Source of the DNA: Miltoncostaea sp050249835
GTDB lineage: Bacteria; Actinomycetota; Thermoleophilia; Miltoncostaeales; Miltoncostaeaceae
Assembly (NCBI GenBank): GCA_050249835.1
Contig: JBFWPT010000008.1
Coordinates: 1 to 64,000, forward strand
Length of the DNA stretch: 64,000 nucleotides
Reading direction: 5' to 3'
Every line of letters starts with the position of its first letter. Position 1 is the stretch's first letter. Of the stretch, positions 16,321-24,484 are shown piece by piece. The notes beneath the pieces are model-generated. The model was not told the origin of the DNA and did not search any database. It saw only the letters and a list, made by a program, of their open reading frames with translations. The position numbers and the translations under genes are program-made.

Positions 16321-17265
16321 GTGGAGCCGCCGCCGTCCCCCGAGCGCGCCGCGGCCGAGGCCGCGCTGGGCCATCCCGTCCCGCACCTGCTGCCGGCCGG
16401 GGACGGCCGCCCGCTCGTCGCGGCCTCCGTCGCCGGCGACCCCCCGCGCGCGCGGGTGGCGTGGGTGCTCGCCGACGGCGGCGTCGCCGCGCGCGTCGCC
16501 TGCCCGCCGGGCCGCCCCAGCCGCTGGCGGCCGGTCGTGGCCTCCGTGGTGGAGGCCGACCTGCCCGGCCTCCAGGACCGCGTGCTCGTCGCCCGCGCCG
16601 CCCCCGGCGTGGTGGCGGTCCAGCCGGTCCTCGCCGGGGAGCACCCGCCGCCGCCCGCGCCCGTCGGGGGCGAGGGGCTCGCGCTGGCCCGCCTGCCCGG
16701 CGGCGAGGCCGTCCTGGCGGTCGACGCGCTCGACGCATCCGGCGAGGCCGTGGGCCGCCTCGACCGGCCCGGCCTCTCCGAGCTGCGCACGGACGGCGGC
16801 TCGGTGAGCGGCCGGCTCGGCGCCACCCACGGCATGGCGGCCGGCATCGGCGGCGGCCGCTGGTCGCCGGGGCTCGCCGAGGCCGCCTTCGAGGCCGGGT
16901 ACGAGGCCTGGCTGCCGTCGTGGCTCCCCGACGGCCTCACCCGCGGCAACCCCCGGGTCGAGCCCGACCTCTCGTACCCCGCGGCGCCGCCGGCGCTCGT
17001 GATCGCGTGGACCGACGGGGCGGGGGCCCGGGTGCTGCTGCGCCAGGCGCCGGCCCCCCTCGCCAGCCCGGACGCCGGCGGGCCGGGCGCCCGGCCGGTC
17101 GACATCGCCGGGGAGCAGGGCGTCCTGCGCGGCCGCGGCCTCGTGACCCTGGTGTGGGAGGGGCCCGAGCGGGCCTTCGGCCTCCAGCTCCGCGGCATCC
17201 CCCACGGCGAGGACGTCGCCCTGCGCGTGGCGCGCTCGATCTCGCCGCGCACGCCGCTGCCGTAG
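16321..17265 (+). CDS. Unknown soluble protein, C-terminus weakly like DUF4367
   Basis: The product is about 314 residues, rich in Ala, Gly, Pro and Val, with no signal peptide or membrane helix. The C-terminal ~110 residues (WLPDGLTRGNPRVEPDLSYP onward, then VLLRQAP and GLVTLVWEGPERAFGLQL) recall the beta-rich DUF4367 domains that follow anti-sigma or lipoprotein-like regions; this is a weak resemblance. GTG 16321 is my preferred start; GTG 16303 is also possible. It ends 24 bases before aroA. Confidence 0.6.
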   Translation: MEPPPSPERAAAEAALGHPVPHLLPAGDGRPLVAASVAGDPPRARVAWVLADGGVAARVACPPGRPSRWRPVVASVVEADLPGLQDRVLVARAAPGVVAVQPVLAGEHPPPPAPVGGEGLALARLPGGEAVLAVDALDASGEAVGRLDRPGLSELRTDGGSVSGRLGATHGMAAGIGGGRWSPGLAEAAFEAGYEAWLPSWLPDGLTRGNPRVEPDLSYPAAPPALVIAWTDGAGARVLLRQAPAPLASPDAGGPGARPVDIAGEQGVLRGRGLVTLVWEGPERAFGLQLRGIPHGEDVALRVARSISPRTPLP

Positions 17266-17276
17266 GGGCCGTCCAC

Positions 17277-17282
17277 TAATCT
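17277..17282 (+). promoter_or_regulatory. Putative -10 element of aroA (TAATCT), leaderless
   Basis: TAATCT is followed by CCCGCCG and the aroA ATG, a 7-base gap, with no Shine-Dalgarno sequence. The preceding gene ends only 11 bases upstream, so some read-through is possible. Confidence 0.45.
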
Positions 17283-17289
17283 CCCGCCG

Positions 17290-18597
17290 ATGGCGGTCGT
17301 CCGCGTGGCTCCCGTTCCCGTGCTCCGCGGCACCGTCGATGTGCCGCCGGACAAGTCGCTGACCCATCGCGCCCTCATGCTGGCCGCGATCTCGGACCGC
17401 GACGTCCGCATCGGCCGCCCCCTCGACTCCGAGGACACCGGCGCGACCCTGGCCGCCGTCGAGGCGAGCGGCGCCGCCGTCACCGGCGACCTCGGCGCGG
17501 GCGGGGTCACCGTCTCCGGGCGCGGCGTGCGGGGCCTGCGGCCGCCGCCGGCGATCGACTGCATGAACGCCGGCACGCTCATCCGCCTCTACGCCGGGAT
17601 CCTGGTGGGGCAGGCGGCGGAGAACGTCGTGCTGGACGGCGACGACTCCCTGCGCGGGCGCCCCATGACCCGGGTGGCCAAGCCCCTGCGCGCGATGGGC
17701 GCCCAGGTGTTCACCGCCCCCGGCGGCACCCCGCCGCTGGTGGTGAGCGGCGGCCACCCGCTGGCGGGGATCGAGCACCGCCTGACGGTGGCGAGCGCCC
17801 AGGTGAAGAGCTGCATCCTGCTCGCGGGCCTCAACGCGGACGGCGTCACCTGGGTCCACGAGCCGAGCCTCTCGCGCGACCACACCGAGCGGATGCTCGA
17901 GGCGGCCGGCGTCCCCCTGCTGCGTGAGGGCGGGGCGGTCGGCGTGCGCGGGCCGGTCGGCGGGCTCTCCCTGCCGGACGTCGACATCCCCGGCGACTTC
18001 TCCTCGGCCGCGCCGCTGCTCGTCGCCGGCGCCCTGCTGGGCGACCCCGAGGTGCGCCTGCGCGCGGTGAACCTCAACCCGGCGCGCACCGGCCTGCTGG
18101 CGGTGATGCGCCGCATGGGCGCCGACATCCGCGAGGAGCCTCTGCCGGCCGTCGCCGGCGAGCCGTGCGGCGACATCCTGGTGCGGCGCGCCGACGGGCT
18201 CCGCGCGACGGAGGTCGCGCCGGAGGAGGTCCCGTCGATGATCGACGAGCTGCCCCTGGTGGGCGTGCTCGGGGCCCTCGCGTCCGGCACCACGGTGGTG
18301 CGCGGCGCCGCCGAGCTGCGGGTGAAGGAGAGCGACCGCATCGCGACCGTCGTGGAGTCCCTGCGCGCGATGGGGGCCGACGCCGACGAGCTGGAGGACG
18401 GCTTCACGGTCACCGGCACCGGCGCCCTGGCGGGCGGCACGATGCGCTCCTCGGGCGACCACCGGCTGGCGATGCTCGGCGCCGTCGCCGGCCTGGCGAG
18501 CGCGGAGGGCGTCGTGGTGGAGGGCTTCGAGGCCGTGAACGTCTCGTACCCCGGCTTCGCGCGCGACCTGGCCGGGCTGGGGGCCGTCGCCGCGTGA
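17290..18597 (+). CDS. aroA: 3-phosphoshikimate 1-carboxyvinyltransferase (EPSP synthase)
   Basis: It transfers enolpyruvyl from PEP to shikimate 3-phosphate. The 435-residue protein has PPDKSLTHRALMLAAISD at the PEP site and NAGTLIRLYAGIL, a variant of the family's LGNAGTAMR. GDDSLRGRPM, SAQVKSCILLAGL, IDELPLVGVLGALA and ELRVKESDRI are all typical. It is two-domain and full length. It overlaps cmk by 4 bases (GTGA), heading the aroA-cmk-plsC-der group. Confidence 0.96.
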   Translation: MAVVRVAPVPVLRGTVDVPPDKSLTHRALMLAAISDRDVRIGRPLDSEDTGATLAAVEASGAAVTGDLGAGGVTVSGRGVRGLRPPPAIDCMNAGTLIRLYAGILVGQAAENVVLDGDDSLRGRPMTRVAKPLRAMGAQVFTAPGGTPPLVVSGGHPLAGIEHRLTVASAQVKSCILLAGLNADGVTWVHEPSLSRDHTERMLEAAGVPLLREGGAVGVRGPVGGLSLPDVDIPGDFSSAAPLLVAGALLGDPEVRLRAVNLNPARTGLLAVMRRMGADIREEPLPAVAGEPCGDILVRRADGLRATEVAPEEVPSMIDELPLVGVLGALASGTTVVRGAAELRVKESDRIATVVESLRAMGADADELEDGFTVTGTGALAGGTMRSSGDHRLAMLGAVAGLASAEGVVVEGFEAVNVSYPGFARDLAGLGAVAA

Positions 18598-19262
18598 TCG
18601 TCGCGATCGACGGGCCGGCCGGCGCCGGCAAGAGCACCGTCGCGCGGGCCGTCGCGCGGCGCCTGGGGCTGGCCTACCTGGACACCGGCGCGATGTACCG
18701 CGCGCTCACCTGGCTCGCGCTGCAGCACGGCATCGCCCCGTCCGACGGCGAGGCCCTCGCCGCGCTGGCGCGCGCCAACCCGATCGAGATCGAGCCGACC
18801 GGCGAGGGGGACATCGTCCGGGTGGCCGGCCGGGACGTGACCGCCGAGATCCGGCTGCCCGAGGTGGCGGCCGAGGTGTCCGAGGTGTCCGCCCACCCCG
18901 GGGTCCGCGAGGAGGTCGTCGCGGCCCAGCGCGCCCTGCTCTCCCGCGGGTCGTGGGTCTCGGACGGCCGGGACGTCGGCTCCACGGTCGCGCCGGACGC
19001 CGACGTGAAGGTGTTCCTCACGGCGTCGCTCGAGGAGCGGGCGCGCCGCCGCCGCGCGGACCTGCGCCGCCGCGGCGTGGACCAGCCCGAGGAGACGGTG
19101 CGCGAGGACGTGCGACGCCGCGACCACATCGACTCAACCCGGGCCGTCTCCCCGCTGCGGGTCGCCGAGGGCGCCGTCGTCATCGACTCCTCGGCGCTGG
19201 AGGCGGACGCCGTCGCGGACCTCGTCGTCGCCCTCGTCGGCGACCTGGTGGACCGCTCCTAG
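18594..19262 (+). CDS. cmk: Cytidylate kinase
   Basis: It phosphorylates CMP and dCMP with ATP. The P-loop AIDGPAGAGKSTVARAVA lies at the N-terminus, followed by YLDTGAMYRALTW, the CMP-binding segment and VSDGRDVGSTVAPDADVKVF. RRRADLRRRG forms the lid. It is 222 residues, normal for the family. The GTG start overlaps the aroA stop. Confidence 0.95.
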   Translation: MIVAIDGPAGAGKSTVARAVARRLGLAYLDTGAMYRALTWLALQHGIAPSDGEALAALARANPIEIEPTGEGDIVRVAGRDVTAEIRLPEVAAEVSEVSAHPGVREEVVAAQRALLSRGSWVSDGRDVGSTVAPDADVKVFLTASLEERARRRRADLRRRGVDQPEETVREDVRRRDHIDSTRAVSPLRVAEGAVVIDSSALEADAVADLVVALVGDLVDRS

Positions 19263-19924
19263 TGGGGCTCGACTACGACGAGTCGCCCCCCATCAGCCAG
19301 GGGTGGTGGACGGCGGGGCACGTGGTGCTCTTCCCGCCGTTCAAGTGGCTCACGCGCCTGCGCGTCTCCGGCGCGGCCAACATCCCGGCGACCGGGCCGG
19401 TGCTCATCGTGAGCAACCACATCTCCCAGATCGACCCCATGGTCATCGGCATCGCCGCCCGTTCGCGGCGCAGCCACTACATGGCCAAGGCCGAGCTGTT
19501 CAGGATCCCGTTCGTGCGCTGGCTCATATACAACATGGGCGCGTTCCCGGTGGAGCGGGGCGGCGCCGACCGGCGGGCGCTGCGGGTGGCGAAGGAGGTC
19601 CTGCGCCGCGGCGACACGCTCCTCATGTTCCCGGAGGGCAGCCGCTTCACGGACGGCGGGCTGCGCCCCGGCCTGCCCGGCGCGGGCTCGCTCGGGCTGG
19701 AGGACGGCGTCGTCGTCGTGCCCGCCGCCATCTGGGGCAGCCACCGCTTCCTGCGCCGCGTGAAGGTCGTCTTCGGCCCGCCGCTGGACCTCACGGAGAT
19801 CAACGGCGGCTCGCGCGCGTCCCGGTCCCGGGCCGCGGTCGACCGGATGATGGAGGAGATCGCCCGGCTCATCCCCGCCGCGGGCGGCCCGCCGACCGAC
19901 CCGCCGGGCCACCGCGATGAGTGA
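19262..19924 (+). CDS. plsC: 1-acyl-sn-glycerol-3-phosphate acyltransferase (PlsC family)
   Basis: This is a membrane-associated acyltransferase of phospholipid synthesis. SNHISQIDPMVIG is the H-x4-D catalytic motif and LMFPEGSRFTDGGL is the glycerol-phosphate-binding FPEG motif. The GTG start shares one base with the cmk stop, and the 3' end overlaps der by 8 bases. Length is 220 residues. The exact acyl acceptor is not certain, since the family also acylates other lipids. Confidence 0.9.
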   Translation: MGLDYDESPPISQGWWTAGHVVLFPPFKWLTRLRVSGAANIPATGPVLIVSNHISQIDPMVIGIAARSRRSHYMAKAELFRIPFVRWLIYNMGAFPVERGGADRRALRVAKEVLRRGDTLLMFPEGSRFTDGGLRPGLPGAGSLGLEDGVVVVPAAIWGSHRFLRRVKVVFGPPLDLTEINGGSRASRSRAAVDRMMEEIARLIPAAGGPPTDPPGHRDE

Positions 19925-21290
19925 CGAGCCCGCCCCCCGCCCGCGCGCCCGCCGCGAGCGGCGCTCGCCCGCCGGCAGCACCGTCGCCTCCGACCAGCCC
20001 ACCGTGGCGATCGTGGGCTACCCGAATGTCGGCAAGTCGACGCTCTTCAACCGGCTCGCCGGCCGGCGGGACGCGGTGGTCGACTCCCACCCGGGCGTGA
20101 CGCGCGACCGGCGCCAGGCGGGCGCCGAGTGGAACGGCCGGGCCTTCCAGCTCATCGACACCGGGGGCATCGACGACGCCGACCCGACGGACGTGGGGAA
20201 GCAGATCGCCGCCCAGGCCCTGCGCGGCGTGGACGAGGCCGACCTCGTGCTCTTCGTGGTCGACGTGCAGACGGCGCCGACGGCCGGCGACATGGAGGTG
20301 CTCGAGCGGCTGCGGCGCACCGGCAAGCCCTTGATGCTCGTCGCCAACAAGGTGGACGGGTGGGCCCAGGAGGCCGAGGCGCAGAACCTGCACTCGCTGG
20401 GGCTGGGCGACGTCCACGCCGTCTCCGCCGCCCACGGGCGCGGCATCGGCGACCTGCTCGACGCCCTGGTCGCGCGGCTGCCGGAGGCCCCGCTCGTGCC
20501 CGAGGAGCGCGAGCGCGTCCCGGCCCTCTGCATCATGGGCCGCCCCAACGTGGGCAAGAGCTCGATCCTCAACGCCCTGCTCGGCGAGGACCGGGTCGTG
20601 GTGCACGACGCGCCGGGGACGACCCGCGACCCCATCGACACGCTCATCGAGGTCGACGGCCGGCCGCTCGTCCTCATCGACACGGCCGGCCTGCGCAAGA
20701 AGGGCCGGATGCGCGAGGGCGTCGAGCACTACAGCCAGATCCGGGCGCTGCAGGCCGCCGAGCGCAGCGACGTCGCGCTTGTCGTGGCCGATGCGACCGA
20801 GGGCCTCACGGACTCCGACCTGTCGGCGATCGACCGCGCGGCCCACGCCCACTGCGCCACCCTCCTCATCCTGAACAAGTGGGACCTGGCGCAGCCGGAC
20901 CTCGACCACATCCGCGGCCGCCTGCGCAGCAAGTCGCGCCAGCGGCCGCCGCTGGAGGTGTGCTCGGCGACGACGGGGGAGGGGCTGCACCGCATCCTGC
21001 CCGCCGCGCTGCGGCTGGAGGAGCGGTTCCGTACCCGGCTCTCGACGCACCAGCTCAACGAGGCGATCCGCGAGCTGGCGGACGAGCGGCCCGGCCCGCG
21101 GCGGGGCCCGCGGCGGCTGTCGCTGCGCTACCTCGTGCAGACCGGCGCGGCCCCGCCGGCCTTCCGCCTGGACGTCAACGACCGCTCGCTGATGACCCGC
21201 GATTACGGCTTCTGGATCGAGAACCGGCTGCGGCAACGCTTCGACCTCGACGGGGTTCCCCTGGACATCGAGGTGCGCAGCCGGCGGTGA
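19917..21290 (+). CDS. der: Ribosome-biogenesis GTPase Der (EngA)
   Basis: Der acts in 50S subunit assembly. Two tandem GTPase domains are visible: GYPNVGKSTLFNRLAG, DTGGI and NKVDG in the first, then GRPNVGKSSILNALLG, DTAGLRKKG and NKWDL in the second. The C-terminal KH-like domain follows, ending near RSLMTRDYGFWIENRLRQRF. The 457 residues include a short basic N-terminal extension (PRPRARRERRSPAGS). The cmk-plsC-der order is common. Confidence 0.96.
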   Translation: MSDEPAPRPRARRERRSPAGSTVASDQPTVAIVGYPNVGKSTLFNRLAGRRDAVVDSHPGVTRDRRQAGAEWNGRAFQLIDTGGIDDADPTDVGKQIAAQALRGVDEADLVLFVVDVQTAPTAGDMEVLERLRRTGKPLMLVANKVDGWAQEAEAQNLHSLGLGDVHAVSAAHGRGIGDLLDALVARLPEAPLVPEERERVPALCIMGRPNVGKSSILNALLGEDRVVVHDAPGTTRDPIDTLIEVDGRPLVLIDTAGLRKKGRMREGVEHYSQIRALQAAERSDVALVVADATEGLTDSDLSAIDRAAHAHCATLLILNKWDLAQPDLDHIRGRLRSKSRQRPPLEVCSATTGEGLHRILPAALRLEERFRTRLSTHQLNEAIRELADERPGPRRGPRRLSLRYLVQTGAAPPAFRLDVNDRSLMTRDYGFWIENRLRQRFDLDGVPLDIEVRSRR

Positions 21291-21337
21291 CGGAGACGGC
21301 ACGGAGACCTGTCCGTCCCTGAACCGTTCCTTTACTC

Positions 21338-21354
21338 CGGCCCCCTCGGGGCCG
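21338..21354 (+). terminator. GC hairpin after der
   Basis: CGGCCCC (21338-21344) and GGGGCCG (21348-21354) form a 7-bp stem with a 3-base loop, 48 bases past the der stop. No U-tract follows. It ends 14 bases before the next -10, so it could be terminator, promoter element or both. Confidence 0.4.
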
Positions 21355-21365
21355 ATGAGGGGCGT

Positions 21366-21374
21366 TGCTACTGT
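21366..21374 (+). promoter_or_regulatory. Extended -10 promoter (TGC-TACTGT) of the lipoprotein gene
   Basis: TGC followed by TACTGT gives an extended -10, like those before def and rplS. The start codon is 47 bases downstream. Confidence 0.45.
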
Positions 21375-21421
21375 CGGATTCCGGCCGCGCACCACCACAC
21401 CGACCCGGAGGTCCCCACGGA

Positions 21422-23074
21422 ATGGCCGTGCAGATCATGGACTCCCTGCGCCGACGCAAGCCCGTCGTGCTCATGACGTCCGCCGTCGCGGGGGCCGCCA
21501 TCGCGGTCGCCGGGTGCGGTGGCGACGCGGACTCGTCGTCCGGCGCGGCCGCAGGCGAGATCGCCTCGTACGTCCCGGCGGGCAGCCCGCTCTACCTGGA
21601 GGCGACGACCGACTTCGACGGCCCCCAGTGGCAGCAGGTCGACGCGCTGGCGAAGCTGTTCCCGGCGTACCCCGAGCTCCGCGCGGAGCTCGACGAGGCG
21701 CTCATGGGCGGCGACGTCGACTTCGAGACCGAGATCAAGCCGGTCCTCGGCGAGCGCGCCGCGATGGCCGGGCTCAACGTCCCGACGGACGAGATCGTCA
21801 ACTCGCTGAGCACCACCGACCCGGACGCCGCCCCCGAGATCGTCCAGAGCGCGGCCGAGGACCAGCAGTTCATCGCCGTCGTGGAGATCGCCGACGGCCA
21901 GGAGGAGGCGGTCGAGAAGCTCCTCACCGACAACGGGGCCACCCCCGCGGGCGAGAGCAACGGCGCCTCCCTCTTCACCGACGACGACACCGCGGCCGCC
22001 GTGGCCGACGGCGTCCTGGTCGTGTCCGACACGCAGGCGCAGGTGCAGCAGGCCCTCGACGCGCACGCGGCGGGCGGCGATCAGACCCTGGGCGGCACCG
22101 ACAAGTTCACGGACGCGCTCGCGAAGCTCCCGGCCGACGTCTTCGGCCAGGCCTACATCGACATGGGCGCCTTCGTGCAGGCGGCCGGCTCCTCCAGCGC
22201 CCAGCTCCAGCAGCTCGGCCTCGCCGAGTACCAGAACGGCGTCGTCGCGGCGTCGATCGCCGCGGAGCCGGAGGGCGTCCGCGTCAAGGGCGTCGTCCTG
22301 GGCGTCCCGGACGTCGGCCAGGTGTCCTTCTCGCCGACGCTGATCGACAAGGCCCCGGCCGACTCGATCGCCTACCTCGGCTTCTCCGACCTGGCGAGCA
22401 GCGTCACCACGATCCTGGAGCAGGCCCGCGCCTCGCAGAGCGAGGACGCCCGCGCCCAGATCGACGCGATCGGCGGCCAGCTCCCGTCCCTGCTCGGCGT
22501 CTCGATCGACGACCTCGCGGCCCTCACGGGCGGCGAGCACGCGGTCGTCGTGACCTCCGGCACCCCCGACCCCGGCGTGACCCTCGCGCTGAAGGTCGAG
22601 GACGGCGCCCGCGCGTCGCAGACGCTCGACGCGCTGCGCACCGGCATCCCGTCGCTGCTGAGCAGCTTCAGCCCGGACACCACCCTCCCGGACTGGCAGC
22701 AGGTGCCGCTCGCCGCCGGCGTTCAGGGCTGGCAGCTCCCGCTGTCGCCCGAGGCCGGCGTGGTCTACGGCGTGGACGGCGACACGGCCCTCATCGGGTC
22801 GAGCGTCGCGTCGGTCACCGCGGTCCAGCGGCCGACGGCGCCGCTGTCCGGCTCGGCCGAGTACCAGGCGGCCGTGAGCGGCATGCCGGACGAGGTCACC
22901 TCGCTCGCGTACGTCAACGTCGCGCAGGCCGTCGCGGCCGCCGAGGGCCTCGGCGCCTTCGACGACGCCCCGGCCGAGACGCTCGCCAACCTCCGGCCGG
23001 TGAAGAGCCTCACCGCCTGGAGCACGGGCGGTGACACGCCGACGTTCGAGGTCTACCTCCGCATCACGGGGTAG
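21422..23074 (+). CDS. DUF3352-like putative lipoprotein
   Basis: The 550-residue product starts with a signal sequence ending in AIAVAGC, a lipobox, so it is probably lipid-anchored outside the membrane. The mature part begins GEIASYVPAGSPLYLEATTD, typical of DUF3352 proteins common in actinobacteria, and continues with repeated alpha/beta segments (for example AYIDMGAFVQAAG and LAYVNVAQAVAA). The function is unknown. ATG 21422 follows GGAGGTCC; the in-frame upstream start 21365 lies inside the promoter. Confidence 0.78.
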   Translation: MAVQIMDSLRRRKPVVLMTSAVAGAAIAVAGCGGDADSSSGAAAGEIASYVPAGSPLYLEATTDFDGPQWQQVDALAKLFPAYPELRAELDEALMGGDVDFETEIKPVLGERAAMAGLNVPTDEIVNSLSTTDPDAAPEIVQSAAEDQQFIAVVEIADGQEEAVEKLLTDNGATPAGESNGASLFTDDDTAAAVADGVLVVSDTQAQVQQALDAHAAGGDQTLGGTDKFTDALAKLPADVFGQAYIDMGAFVQAAGSSSAQLQQLGLAEYQNGVVAASIAAEPEGVRVKGVVLGVPDVGQVSFSPTLIDKAPADSIAYLGFSDLASSVTTILEQARASQSEDARAQIDAIGGQLPSLLGVSIDDLAALTGGEHAVVVTSGTPDPGVTLALKVEDGARASQTLDALRTGIPSLLSSFSPDTTLPDWQQVPLAAGVQGWQLPLSPEAGVVYGVDGDTALIGSSVASVTAVQRPTAPLSGSAEYQAAVSGMPDEVTSLAYVNVAQAVAAAEGLGAFDDAPAETLANLRPVKSLTAWSTGGDTPTFEVYLRITG

Positions 23075-23091
23075 CCCGCGGGACCGTCCGG

Positions 23092-23124
23092 ACGGGGGGC
23101 GCGGCACCACGCCGCGCCCCCCGT
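23092..23124 (+). terminator. Strong terminator hairpin
   Basis: A perfect 14-bp stem (23092-23105 with 23111-23124) with loop ACCAC, beginning 17 bases after the lipoprotein stop. It is the clearest intrinsic-type stem in this part of the window, though without a U-run. Confidence 0.65.
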
Positions 23125-23156
23125 ACGGCCCTGTCGGGGGCCGTCGGGGGCGCTGG

Positions 23157-23162
23157 TACACT
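23157..23162 (+). promoter_or_regulatory. Putative -10 element of metK (TACACT)
   Basis: TACACT lies 37 bases before the metK ATG. A separate inverted repeat, ACGGCCC (23125-23131) / GGGCCGT (23138-23144), sits between the terminator and this hexamer. The leader is too short for a SAM riboswitch. Confidence 0.45.
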
Positions 23163-23199
23163 CGCCGTCGCCTCGTCCCCGGAAGGAGCCCGCACGCGC

Positions 23200-24375
<1,176 letters not shown>

Positions 24376-24425
24376 GTCATGATCGGCGTCACCGGCGCCT
24401 GACCACCCGGAGGAACCCGTCCGTC

Positions 24426-24446
24426 AGAGTGGCGTAGCACCACTCT
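24426..24446 (+). other. Inverted repeat between metK and priA
   Basis: AGAGTGG (24426-24432) and CCACTCT (24440-24446) form a perfect 7-bp stem with a 7-base loop, 50 bases past metK and 39 bases before priA. It could be a weak terminator or an operator; the stem is less GC-rich than other hairpins here. Confidence 0.4.
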
Positions 24447-24484
24447 TCCCGTCGGCCGAGGCGGCGACGGTCTCTGCGGCCCAG

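Noticed and set aside
21338..21354. A clean intrinsic terminator after der
   Set aside because: Kept only as a weak call: the stem is short and has no U-tract, and it may belong to the promoter arrangement instead.
23163..23199. A SAM riboswitch before metK
   Set aside because: Only about 30 transcribed bases precede the ATG, too short for any known SAM riboswitch.
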